Assembly: GCA_002359735.1 (NCBI GenBank)
Contig: DENS01000003.1
Span: 54,980-118,979 of the forward strand
Direction: 5' to 3'
Source of the DNA: Micavibrio sp. UBA2638
GTDB lineage: Bacteria; Pseudomonadota; Alphaproteobacteria; Micavibrionales; Micavibrionaceae
Length of the DNA: 64,000 bases
The notes under the pieces were generated by a model, which ran no database searches, was not told the DNA's origin, and saw nothing but the letters and a program-made list of their open reading frames with translations. Below are positions 43,626 through 51,502 of this stretch, one piece after another (positions within the stretch are counted from its first letter, which is position 1; every line of letters starts with the position of its first letter). The position numbers and the translations under genes are program-made.

Positions 43626-44362
43626 GTAAGGGTTTCAATGTCCGCGGCCAGCTTGTCCACACGCGGCGCGTATACCGCATTAAAATCGGCTATGGTTTCA
43701 GTCTTCACCATTCTCATCTCCGGCGGTAAATCGGCATCGGCCAGCGGGGCATACACATTGTAAATATCGGGCGGCATACGGAAATCCCACCATTCTTGCG
43801 GCAAGGGCAGCAAAGGCAGATCAAGCACTGCTGCGGCGCGGGCCATGGCATCATCCAGCATATGGCGGTTGGCACTTTGCTGCGGGCTCAAGGCTTTGTA
43901 TGCGCGGTGAGCGGGGTTTTGATCGGGATGGGACGATGGGGAAAGATGGTCAAAATCCGTTCCCATATCCAACAAGGCTTCGGCCTGATCCAGCAAGGCA
44001 ATATCAATCGCCATGCCGCGCGGATGCGCGCCGCTTCCCGGCGGGGACAACAATCTGGGCTCTTCCATCCATGATGGATTGGCCTTTACAATCGGGCTGC
44101 GGGCCATTTTATCCTGCGCATCGCTGGTACGCAGGCCATCATACAACACAAAGGAAACCTGATGGTTTTTATGCGCAAGGCAGGCGGCCAGCAAGACAAT
44201 GCGCGCCAGGTCACGGTGCAGCCATAACCGCGCGGCAGGTGCATAAACTGGCCCGAAAATATTGGGCGGGCGATCATGGGCATAGGCCAGATTAACCGTT
44301 AAAGGGAAACGCCCGGCAAACATATCCATGGGGTACAGGTCCTGATGATTGATATTTTCCAT
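43622..44362 (-). CDS. M15-family (VanX/DdpX-like) D-alanyl-D-alanine dipeptidase relative
   Basis: 246 residues. The zinc motif SxHxxGxAxD appears as GAHPRGMAIDIAL (His and Asp ligands), with MGTDFDHLSP after it as in VanX, and RTSDAQ earlier. The usual EWWH, whose His is the third ligand, reads EWWDFR: Glu (catalytic base) is kept but the ligand is Asp. It may still bind zinc or may be inactive. No signal peptide is seen, as in VanX, which works in the cytoplasm. It is convergent with alr, which makes the D-Ala it would release. Confidence 0.85.
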   Translation of the reverse strand: MENINHQDLYPMDMFAGRFPLTVNLAYAHDRPPNIFGPVYAPAARLWLHRDLARIVLLAACLAHKNHQVSFVLYDGLRTSDAQDKMARSPIVKANPSWMEEPRLLSPPGSGAHPRGMAIDIALLDQAEALLDMGTDFDHLSPSSHPDQNPAHRAYKALSPQQSANRHMLDDAMARAAAVLDLPLLPLPQEWWDFRMPPDIYNVYAPLADADLPPEMRMVKTETIADFNAVYAPRVDKLAADIETLT

Positions 44363-44461
44363 GGCATCTTACCTTTTTATAGATTTATCACTGGACGAAT
44401 CCATTACAATTATCTAATCTCTACCCTTTGTTTAACCATATGATTTTACAAAGTTTGTTCA

Positions 44462-45301
44462 ATGAATTCTGCGCCTGAAAGCCTAGCATATACTCTGGAT
44501 GAAGAAAACACATCTTTTTTAACAAAGGTGCTCAACAGTATTCAGGCTGTTGGCCATACCATTTTATATTTTCTTGAACTGGTGGGGCGCATCAGCCGTT
44601 TTATCGGCAAGGCCATTGCACATTGCTTTATGCCGCCTTTTTTCCCGGCACAAATTCTGCGGCAAATCATAGATATCGGATATTATTCCCTGCCGGTTGT
44701 GGGTATGACGACCTTGTTTACCGGTATGGTGCTGGCACTGCAAACCTATACAGGGTTTACGCGTTTCAACGCCGAAAGCGCGGTTGCGGCCGTGGTTGTC
44801 ATCTCTATCACCCGTGAATTGGCCCCTGTTCTGGCCGGTTTGATGGTTGCCGGGCGTATCGGGGCGGCCATTGCCGCAGAAATTGCCACCATGCGCGTAA
44901 CCGAACAAATTGATGCGTTAACAACATTGTCGGTAAACCCGTTTAAATATTTAATTGCGCCGCGCGTTATCGCCGGTACGCTGATGCTGCCGTTACTGGT
45001 TTTAATCGGTGATATCATCGGCGTATTCGGCGGATACATGGTTGGCGTACACTCACTGGGTTTTGGCGCCGGGTCCTATATAACACAAACATGGGACGTC
45101 CTGGAATCCATGGATGTGATTTCCGGTCTGGTCAAGGCCGGCGTGTTTGGATTTATCGTCAGCATTTTGGGCTGTTATCACGGCTATCATTCAGCCAGAG
45201 GCGCACAGGGCGTGGGCGCGGCCACCACCAATGCCGTGGTATCATCGTCCATTCTGATTCTTATCTTTAACTATATCATCACGCAGGTCTTTTTCTCATG
45301 A
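44462..45301 (+). CDS. mlaE: Mla-type phospholipid ABC transporter permease MlaE
   Basis: 279 residues of the MlaE/YrbE family, membrane part of the system moving phospholipids between outer and inner membrane. Five to six hydrophobic helices; the family block VISITRELAPVLAGLMVAGRIGAAIAAEIATMRVTEQIDAL is complete. Its stop overlaps the mlaF start as ATGA, so the two are coupled. A substrate-binding MCE protein (MlaD) is not next to it and must be elsewhere. Confidence 0.94.
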   Translation: MNSAPESLAYTLDEENTSFLTKVLNSIQAVGHTILYFLELVGRISRFIGKAIAHCFMPPFFPAQILRQIIDIGYYSLPVVGMTTLFTGMVLALQTYTGFTRFNAESAVAAVVVISITRELAPVLAGLMVAGRIGAAIAAEIATMRVTEQIDALTTLSVNPFKYLIAPRVIAGTLMLPLLVLIGDIIGVFGGYMVGVHSLGFGAGSYITQTWDVLESMDVISGLVKAGVFGFIVSILGCYHGYHSARGAQGVGAATTNAVVSSSILILIFNYIITQVFFS

Positions 45302-46107
45302 GTACGGCCCAGCCCAATACCCCGAAAATTTCACTTCAAGGCGTCACCAAAAGTTTTGGCCCCAAAAAAGTGCTGCAAGGCATTGATCTGGATGTTCCGG
45401 CCGGAAAATCACTGGTTGTGATCGGCGGATCAGGAACCGGTAAATCGGTTATGTTGAAATGTATTTTGGGCCTGATAGAAGCTGATCAGGGCTCTATCCT
45501 GATTGATGGTCAGGACACCACCCATCTAAAAGGCCATGACCGTGATGAAATGATGGGAAAATTCGGCATGTTATTTCAGGGCGCCGCCTTGTTTGATTCC
45601 CTGAAAGTATGGGAAAACGTGGCTTTTGGTCTGGTACAAGGACGCCAGATGAAGAAAAGGCAAGCCCAGGAAATCGCCATCGAAAAACTGATTGCGGTTG
45701 GCCTGCGTCCCGAGGTCGGGCATTTATATCCGGCCGAACTGTCAGGCGGCATGCAAAAACGCGTGGGACTGGCCCGGGCCATTGCCGCCAACCCGGAAAT
45801 TATTTTCTTTGATGAACCCACAACGGGGCTGGACCCCATTATGGCCGATGTCATTAACGAATTGATCCGTGATTGCGTGGGCAAGCTGGGTGCCACCGCA
45901 TTATCCATCACGCATGATATGGGGTCGGTACGCAAGATTGCGGATGAAGTTGCCATGATTCACGATGGAAAAATAATCTGGCAAGGCCCGATTGAAAAAC
46001 TGGATAATTCGGGCAATGCCTATGTTGATCAGTTCATCCATGGCCGCGCCTCAGGCCCGGTGACAAAGCACGGCACACATACAATACAAAAACAAACGGC
46101 GTCATAA
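45298..46107 (+). CDS. mlaF: Mla-type ABC transporter ATP-binding protein MlaF
   Basis: 269 residues. Walker A GGSGTGKS (residues 43-50), signature LSGGMQKRV, Walker B IIFFDEPTTGLD and the switch His in ITHDM. The GTGKSV form and the LSGGMQKR signature are those of MlaF/MkL-type ATPases. It powers MlaE. C-terminal extension of about 20 residues (VTKHGTHTIQKQTAS) is like the MlaF tail that swaps between subunits. Overlaps mlaE by four bases. Confidence 0.94.
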   Translation: MSTAQPNTPKISLQGVTKSFGPKKVLQGIDLDVPAGKSLVVIGGSGTGKSVMLKCILGLIEADQGSILIDGQDTTHLKGHDRDEMMGKFGMLFQGAALFDSLKVWENVAFGLVQGRQMKKRQAQEIAIEKLIAVGLRPEVGHLYPAELSGGMQKRVGLARAIAANPEIIFFDEPTTGLDPIMADVINELIRDCVGKLGATALSITHDMGSVRKIADEVAMIHDGKIIWQGPIEKLDNSGNAYVDQFIHGRASGPVTKHGTHTIQKQTAS

Positions 46108-46187
46108 CGTCATAATTTTGCTTTATTTGATTTTTAGGCTTTAAAAATCTATTTGATTAACAGACACAGGACCTTTAGAACCGAATA

Positions 46188-48731
46188 ATGCGCTATATCT
46201 GGTATGGATTTTTAGGATTGGTTTCTCTCGGCCTCATCGGATTGGTGGTCGGCGTTGCCGGATTCATTTTCGCCATTAATTATTTTGCGAAAGATTTGCC
46301 GGATTATTCCCAGCTGCAAAATTACCAGCCGCCCATCGTGACCCGTATTTATGCCGGTGATGGTCGCCTGATGGCGGAATTCTCTAAAGAAAAACGCATT
46401 TTTGTCGCGATTGAAAATATCCCTGACCTTGTTAAAAATGCCTTCATCGCCACCGAAGATCAGAATTTTTACGACCATAACGGCGTTGATTACAAAGCCA
46501 TCGCCCGGGCCGCACTAACAAATGTAAAAAATATCGGGATGGGACGCCGCCCGGAAGGGGCTTCCACCATTACCCAACAGGTTGCAAAAAATTTCCTGCT
46601 ATCGAATGAGGTCCGGCTGGAGCGCAAAATCCGCGAGGCCATATTGGCCCAGCGCATGGAAAAAGTTCTAACCAAAGACCAGCTGTTGGAACTGTATTTA
46701 AACGAAATCTATCTGGGCGCTGGAACATACGGCGTGGCCGCGGCGGCCCTGCATTATTTCGACAAATCCCTTGATGAACTTAGCGTGGCCGAAGCGGCCT
46801 ATCTAGGCGCGCTGCCCAAGGCGCCAAATAATTATCATCCCACCCGCAAAACCAAGGCCGCGACAGAGCGCCGCAATCTTGTCATTCGCCGGATGCTGGA
46901 TGAAAACTATATCACGCAGGCCCAGGCCGAAATCGCAACAGCCAAGCCTTTGATTGTGGTAAAACGCGATGAAGACAAAATCGTACGCGCCCCGTATTTC
47001 GCCGAAGAAGTACGCCGCGAACTGGCCGAAGCCTATGACGAAGACGGGCTGTATAAAGGCGGTCTGGCGGTACGCAGCTCAATTGACCCGAAATTACAAT
47101 CCATTGCGCAAAATGCCTTGCGTAACGGCTTGATTGCCTATGACCGCCGCCACGGGTATCGCGGCCCGTTCACCAGCCTGAAAACCATGGCCGATTGGCG
47201 TGAACAGCTGCGTAATATTGATGTACCCAGCGATATTATTGATGAATGGGATCTGGCCGTGGTTTTAAGTCTGGATGCCAATAAGGCCGAATTGGGTTTT
47301 ACCGATAAGCCGCAAGGTGTTTTAAAGCTGGAAAAAGCCAAATGGGCGCGTAAATACCTGAACGAAGGCTATGCCAGAGGGCCCGAGATCACAGCCATGA
47401 CCGATTTATTCAAAGAGGGCGATGTTATTATCGTTGAGGCGGTTAAAGGCAAAACATCCGATGATAACAAGAAAAAAACCGAATACGAACTGCATCAGGT
47501 GCCCGATATTCAAGGCTCAATCATTGCCATGGACCCTCACACCGGCCGCGTTCTGGCCATGCAGGGGGGCTGGTCTTATGATTACGGATCATCGGAATTC
47601 AACCGCGCCACACAGGCCTTGCGCCAGCCCGGCTCCGCCTTTAAGCCGTTTGTCTATCTTGCCGCATTGGACAAAGGCTTTACTCCGGCGACACTGGTTT
47701 TGGATGCCCCCTTTGTTATTGAAGACCGCCCTGGCCATTTCTGGCGGCCGACCAATTATTCCGGTGAATTTTATGGCCCAACCCCCATCCGTGTTGGCGT
47801 TGAAAAATCTAAAAACCTGATGACTGTCCGCCTGGCCGATTTCATCGGTATGGAAACCATTTCCGATTACGCTGAAAAATTCGGTGTTATTCAGGATATG
47901 CCCGAACAGTTATCCATGGCCCTTGGCGCCGGGGAAACAACGTTGCTGGACATGACCACCGGCTATGCGCAATTTGTGAATGGCGGTAAGAAAATCACCC
48001 CGACCTTTGTTGACCGTATTCAGGATCGCAATGGAAAAACCATTTTCAAGCACGACACCCGGCCCTGTCAAAACTGCGGCGATCGCATTCGTTGGCAGGG
48101 ACAAACCGTTCCCGAAGTTCCCGATACGCGTGAACAAATTTCCGACCCGCGTACCGTTTTTCAAATTGTGTCCATTCTGGAAGGGGTTGTTCAGCGCGGG
48201 ACCGCCGTTCGTTTAAAATCTCTGGGCTATCCATTGGCCGGAAAAACCGGAACCACCAACAAATCAAAAGATGCCTGGTTTATTGGCTTTTCCCCCAATC
48301 TGGCCGTCGGCGTATTTACAGGTTTTGATGACCCGCGTTCGCTGGGTAAACGCGAAACCGGATCCTCCATCGCCGTTCCCATTTTCAAGGAATTCATGCA
48401 AAACGCCTTGAAAGGCACCGCCCCCATCCCGTTCCGGCAACCCGAAGGCATTCGCAATGTCAAAATCAATGCCGATACGGGCGCACGGGCACGCCCGGGC
48501 GATGAACGCACGATATGGGAATCATTCCTGATTGGAACAGAACCCACCGACCAGATTTACATTCTGGACGGCAACGGTGTGAACCCGATGCCGCAAGGCG
48601 GGTTGGTCAATGGTGATGACTATATTCACTTTAATGGTCAGACCGTAAATGACGATGAAGGCTTTATTCGTTACGAAAACCCATCCCGGAATAATAATGC
48701 CGCCACAACCGGCACTGGTGGCCTGTACTAA
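46188..48731 (+). CDS. mrcA: Penicillin-binding protein 1A (class A PBP)
   Basis: 847 residues, bifunctional: glycan polymerase plus transpeptidase at the inner membrane. An N-terminal helix (LGLIGLVVGVAGFIFAINY) anchors it. The GT51 domain has EDQNFYDHNGVD and GASTITQQVAKN. An OB-like insert follows (about residues 310-440), then the transpeptidase with Ser483 in PGSAFKPF (SxxK), SKN in VEKSKNLM (SxN) and KTGTT at about 686. A Gly/Asn-rich tail ends the protein. Good match to PBP1A rather than PBP1B or 1C because of the insert. Confidence 0.97.
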   Translation: MRYIWYGFLGLVSLGLIGLVVGVAGFIFAINYFAKDLPDYSQLQNYQPPIVTRIYAGDGRLMAEFSKEKRIFVAIENIPDLVKNAFIATEDQNFYDHNGVDYKAIARAALTNVKNIGMGRRPEGASTITQQVAKNFLLSNEVRLERKIREAILAQRMEKVLTKDQLLELYLNEIYLGAGTYGVAAAALHYFDKSLDELSVAEAAYLGALPKAPNNYHPTRKTKAATERRNLVIRRMLDENYITQAQAEIATAKPLIVVKRDEDKIVRAPYFAEEVRRELAEAYDEDGLYKGGLAVRSSIDPKLQSIAQNALRNGLIAYDRRHGYRGPFTSLKTMADWREQLRNIDVPSDIIDEWDLAVVLSLDANKAELGFTDKPQGVLKLEKAKWARKYLNEGYARGPEITAMTDLFKEGDVIIVEAVKGKTSDDNKKKTEYELHQVPDIQGSIIAMDPHTGRVLAMQGGWSYDYGSSEFNRATQALRQPGSAFKPFVYLAALDKGFTPATLVLDAPFVIEDRPGHFWRPTNYSGEFYGPTPIRVGVEKSKNLMTVRLADFIGMETISDYAEKFGVIQDMPEQLSMALGAGETTLLDMTTGYAQFVNGGKKITPTFVDRIQDRNGKTIFKHDTRPCQNCGDRIRWQGQTVPEVPDTREQISDPRTVFQIVSILEGVVQRGTAVRLKSLGYPLAGKTGTTNKSKDAWFIGFSPNLAVGVFTGFDDPRSLGKRETGSSIAVPIFKEFMQNALKGTAPIPFRQPEGIRNVKINADTGARARPGDERTIWESFLIGTEPTDQIYILDGNGVNPMPQGGLVNGDDYIHFNGQTVNDDEGFIRYENPSRNNNAATTGTGGLY

Positions 48732-48868
48732 TGCGAAACGGTTAAAGCGGTGAAAGCCCTGAAAGCAGTGTAACCAATGCAAGCGATAAAGGCCGCGAAA
48801 ACAGTAAAACCGTATAAGCCACATCATAAAACCGCATTGTGGCTAATGGCGCCTTTGGGCCTTATTGG

Positions 48869-49056
48869 TTACTGTTCATCCATATCTTCATCTTCATCAC
48901 CGGACTGGCCGCAACCGCACCCCACGCCATGAACATGCCCGCCGGATGATCCGGGCCGCAAATGACCGCCCGTCATAAAGGTTGTGCCATATTGAAAGCG
49001 GCTCAAATTAAGCACATCTTTTTTGCGGATGGTTTTTTATCCTCGGTCTGGCTCAT
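48869..49056 (-). pseudogene. Frameshifted small gene (His/Gly/Cys-rich, about 62 residues when repaired)
   Basis: An ATG at 49056 has GGGAG six bases upstream and starts MSQTEDKK; it then meets a stop after 17 codons. One frame over, the sequence runs on with TIRKKDVLNLSRFQYG, TTFMTGGHLRPGSSGG, HVHGVGCGCGQSG and an acidic tail to a stop at 48869. The two join at a run of six A (49033-49038); adding one base gives an unbroken 62-residue protein. The downstream part looks like real coding sequence (His-x-His, Cys-x-Cys). This can be a sequencing error, a new mutation or programmed slippage. Family unknown to me. Confidence 0.55.
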
Positions 49057-49171
49057 AATTTGCTCCCTTCTTACAAGACATTTGCATTTACACATCTCTT
49101 ATTGCATTTTAACGGCCGAGCAAAGTAAAATCATGCAGCCCGACACAACACAACAAATGCGAGTAAGCGCT

Positions 49172-49393
49172 ATGAACATGAACGAGGCCATTGAGGCCAT
49201 CTATACATCTTTAGAAAATGACAACGAAGACATCGATTTTCACATCGCCAATCTTAAAGCCGCGATGAAAGAAGAAGACGCCAAAGAAGCCGTATTCCAA
49301 ACCGAGCGTCTGGCACAAAATAACCGTCAAGGCCGTAAAGTCATGCAGGCATATTTTAAAAAACGCGGCATTAAAGTTGTCTTCAATACCTAA
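49172..49393 (+). CDS. Small conserved-looking hypothetical protein
   Basis: 73 residues from the ATG at 49172 (ATGs at 49133 and 49157 are also open; the frame runs back to 48962, overlapping the frameshifted gene, which is not credible). Helical and acidic first half (NEAIEAIYTSLENDNEDIDFHIANLKAAM), then FQTERLAQNNRQGRKVMQAYFKKRGIKVVF. The basic second half might touch nucleic acid. The last 17 bases overlap the pseudouridine synthase start, so the two are coupled. Function unknown. Confidence 0.65.
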   Translation: MNMNEAIEAIYTSLENDNEDIDFHIANLKAAMKEEDAKEAVFQTERLAQNNRQGRKVMQAYFKKRGIKVVFNT

Positions 49394-50081
49394 ACCTCTG
49401 ATTTATGATCCGCCGCTGGATCCGCTCAAAATCATCCATCAGGATGACGATTTACTGGTGCTGTCGAAACCAGACGGCCTGCTCAGCGTTCCCGGCAAAG
49501 GCGCACATCTGGCCGATTGCATGGAATCGCGGGCGCGCGCACAATTCCCGAATGCCTTGCTGGTGCACCGGCTGGATATGGATACATCCGGCCTGTTTAT
49601 TATGGCCATGAATAAAAAGGCGCAAATTCACCTTGGCCAGCAATTTGAGCGCCGCAAGATCGACAAAACCTATATTGCGCGCGTGTCCGGCCACCCAAAG
49701 CAAGATCACGGCTTTATTGATCTGCCGCTGCGTTGTGATTGGCCAAACCGCCCCATGCAAATGGTCTGTCACGACCACGGCAAACCATCGCAAACACATT
49801 GGCGCGTCATCGCCCGCGAACAGGATTACCGCAACGATCGGGCCGAAAACCAAACCCCGGCGGAAACCGCACTGATTGAGCTAAAGCCCATTACGGGACG
49901 ATCGCATCAATTGCGCGTGCATTTACAAGCGCTGGGTTTTCCCATTCTGGGCGATATGCTCTACGCCCCCTATGCGGTTGAAAAAACATCGCACCGGATG
50001 GAGCTGCACGCCCTGCATATCACGCTGTACCACCCGCAAAGCAATGACCGTCTGAGCTTTAGCGACCCTTGCCCTTTTTAA
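49377..50081 (+). CDS. RluA-family pseudouridine synthase
   Basis: 234 residues. The catalytic Asp67 lies in HRLDMDTSGL, the family signature, and KTYIARVSGHP, LPLRCDWPNRPMQ and ITGRSHQLRVHLQALGFPILGD follow in order. The RCDWPNRP and short N-terminus (no S4 domain) match RluA itself, which modifies 23S rRNA and tRNA, more than RluC/D. The start is the TTG at 49377; no ATG or GTG precedes the conserved region. It overlaps the small gene upstream by 17 bases. Confidence 0.92.
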   Translation: MSSIPKPLIYDPPLDPLKIIHQDDDLLVLSKPDGLLSVPGKGAHLADCMESRARAQFPNALLVHRLDMDTSGLFIMAMNKKAQIHLGQQFERRKIDKTYIARVSGHPKQDHGFIDLPLRCDWPNRPMQMVCHDHGKPSQTHWRVIAREQDYRNDRAENQTPAETALIELKPITGRSHQLRVHLQALGFPILGDMLYAPYAVEKTSHRMELHALHITLYHPQSNDRLSFSDPCPF

Positions 50082-50091
50082 TAGGCCGCGC

Positions 50092-50547
50092 CTAAGCCCC
50101 TGAGCGCGTAAACAGCACCACCCCGCATAATATAAGGACAAGCGCGGCAATGCGTTCCCAGCCAATATCAATATGCATCGGCAATAAAAACCCGGTTTTA
50201 TCGATAATCAGCGCTCCGGCCAATTGCCCCGCGACAAACAGCGCAATCATCAATGCCGCGCCAATAACCGGCACCACCGATATACTGACGAACACAAATA
50301 CAGCCCCCAGCACGCCGCCAAGCCACATCCAGGGGGCGGTTGCCGAAACCTCACCAAGCCGCGGAACATTGCCCGTGGCCACCAATAAACCGCCCAGCAC
50401 AACCGTCCCCACGGCAAAAGAACAAAATGTGGCCACCAGCGGCCCGCCCATAATCCCGCCCAGCCGCGCATTAATCGGCGCCTGAAAGGCGATCATCGAC
50501 CCCGCCAATAACGCGGCCAGCATGGACAATATTTTAACGCTCATCAT
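50092..50547 (-). CDS. DUF606 (YdcZ-type) DMT-superfamily membrane protein
   Basis: About 151 residues, five hydrophobic helices. Family features are AFQAPINARLGGIMGGPLVATFCSFAVGT and the GGVLGAVFVFVSISVVPVIGAALMIALFVAGQLAGALIID stretch. YdcZ-like proteins are half-size drug/metabolite transporter relatives that probably work as dimers. Starts at 50544, 50547 and 50553 are possible; I take 50547 for spacing from GGGA. A longer frame to 50721 encodes an implausible Pro/Cys-rich head. Convergent with the pseudouridine synthase gene. Confidence 0.88.
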   Translation of the reverse strand: MMSVKILSMLAALLAGSMIAFQAPINARLGGIMGGPLVATFCSFAVGTVVLGGLLVATGNVPRLGEVSATAPWMWLGGVLGAVFVFVSISVVPVIGAALMIALFVAGQLAGALIIDKTGFLLPMHIDIGWERIAALVLILCGVVLFTRSGA

Positions 50548-50729
50548 TGGCATTGATCCCGTGTTGCATGGGGGTGAAAAACCGGCAATGGGCCGTATCC
50601 AGCCGCACAAAAACGGCCCGCACGCACCACATAACCCCTTGATATTAAACCTATATTCCGCTTCGTCATTTCGTTTGTTCCTTTTAGGGGGGTGGGGGGT
50701 ATGCCCCCGCGCCCGCCACAAAAATTAAA

Positions 50730-50776
50730 AAGACAATAGTATGATTAAATTCCTATTTTGTCAAAAATATTGTCTT
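50730..50776. repeat. 8-bp inverted repeat AAGACAAT / ATTGTCTT
   Basis: Arms at 50730-50737 and 50769-50776 with a 31-base AT-rich spacer, in the non-coding region between the DUF606 gene and the AT-rich membrane gene. It could be an operator for the DUF606 gene or the mark of an old insertion. Confidence 0.35.
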
Positions 50777-50805
50777 CGTTTTATGTCTCCTAAACTATAA
50801 AATAG

Positions 50806-50838
50806 CACGGGTAAGCGAGTTGATTACCCCTATCCGTG
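50806..50838. repeat. Nested inverted repeat (CACGG...CCGTG around GGGTAA...TTACCC)
   Basis: CACGG (50806-50810) pairs with CCGTG (50834-50838) and, inside it, GGGTAA with TTACCC (50824-50829). It lies downstream of the AT-rich gene and guaA on the minus strand, so it may help end that transcript, though no T-run is seen. Confidence 0.4.
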
Positions 50839-50850
50839 ATTAGAATAGAG

Positions 50851-50937
50851 CGTCACCCGCGAGGAGTAAAACAACGCGGCAATCTATAAACCGCCACCAT
50901 GGATTGCCACGCACCCTAAAGGGCGCTCGCAATGACG
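50851..50937. repeat. REP-like palindromic repeat element
   Basis: An imperfect palindrome of about 87 bases. The left arm begins CGTCACCCGCGAGG and ends ACGCGGCAATCTA; the right arm begins TGGATTGCCACGC and ends GCGCTCGCAATGACG, its reverse complement apart from a few changes. The outer CGTCATTGCGAG / GGCAATCCA words are known from dispersed palindromic repeats in many bacterial genomes. Only one copy is seen in this window. Confidence 0.6.
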
Positions 50938-50953
50938 AAGAGTTTTATCCTAC

Positions 50954-51499
50954 TTATTTTTTCTTTCCACGATACTTAAAGAAATTTTTATCGTGCTTTA
51001 TCCTATTCGCTACTGAGGCAGCTCTACCATGTCGATCTTGAACACCTTTATAAAAACCGTCAAAACTCATTAAAAATATAACTATTAAAAAAATAAAATA
51101 TTTTTCAATAAATTCATCTATATATGCAAATTCTATATAAAATAGGGTTTGTCGTAATAAGTCTTTATTTAATTGTGTGTAAATATGTAACAGAGAAAAT
51201 AGAAAAGTATAAAGAAATAAAAAAACTCTTTTTCTATAGTAGGTAGTTTCTATATCCTCAAGATGTTTTAAAAACCCTTCATTTTTTATAGCTTTATAAA
51301 TAACGACATAATTCTCTCTAGCTATATTGTTCGCCTTATTATAGCTAGTTTTTTTCACCGCTTTAAATGTTTTATCACCTGCACTAGTCAGTGTTTTAAA
51401 AATAAAATTAATTATAATCCCAACAATTATTAGGAAAACAATCTCAGAAAGACCTACATCTTGAAACTTGCCTGCTACTTCTTTTAAGAGATCAATCAT
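50954..51499 (-). CDS. AT-rich membrane protein of unknown function, coupled to guaA
   Basis: 181 residues. One helix near residues 17-36 (LSEIVFLIIVGIIINFIF), a charged middle (KAVKKTSYNKANNIARENY), two more hydrophobic stretches (RVFLFLYTFLFSLLHIY and YFIFLIVIFLMSF) and a basic tail. Its codons are strikingly A/T-rich compared with all neighbours, a sign of recent transfer. The ATG follows guaA's stop within a few bases, and GGGAG covering guaA's last codons is its ribosome site, so it depends on guaA transcription. No domain recognised; the palindrome cluster lies just downstream. Confidence 0.65.
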   Translation of the reverse strand: MIDLLKEVAGKFQDVGLSEIVFLIIVGIIINFIFKTLTSAGDKTFKAVKKTSYNKANNIARENYVVIYKAIKNEGFLKHLEDIETTYYRKRVFLFLYTFLFSLLHIYTQLNKDLLRQTLFYIEFAYIDEFIEKYFIFLIVIFLMSFDGFYKGVQDRHGRAASVANRIKHDKNFFKYRGKKK

Positions 51500-51502
51500 C
51501 CA

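Noticed and set aside
48732..48800. Short A/G-rich near-repeats (AAAGCGGTGAAAGCCCTGAAAGC)
   Set aside because: Imperfect and only two to three units; no array structure, so not a CRISPR or tandem repeat worth a call.
48777..48932. Plus-strand frame of 51 codons after mrcA
   Set aside because: It lies antisense to the frameshifted small gene, its Ser-rich end mirrors that gene's acidic codons, and it has no ribosome site.
48962..49171. N-terminal extension of the 49172 gene
   Set aside because: It overlaps the frameshifted gene on the other strand, contains unlikely Cys/His-rich hydrophobic text and lacks a ribosome site.
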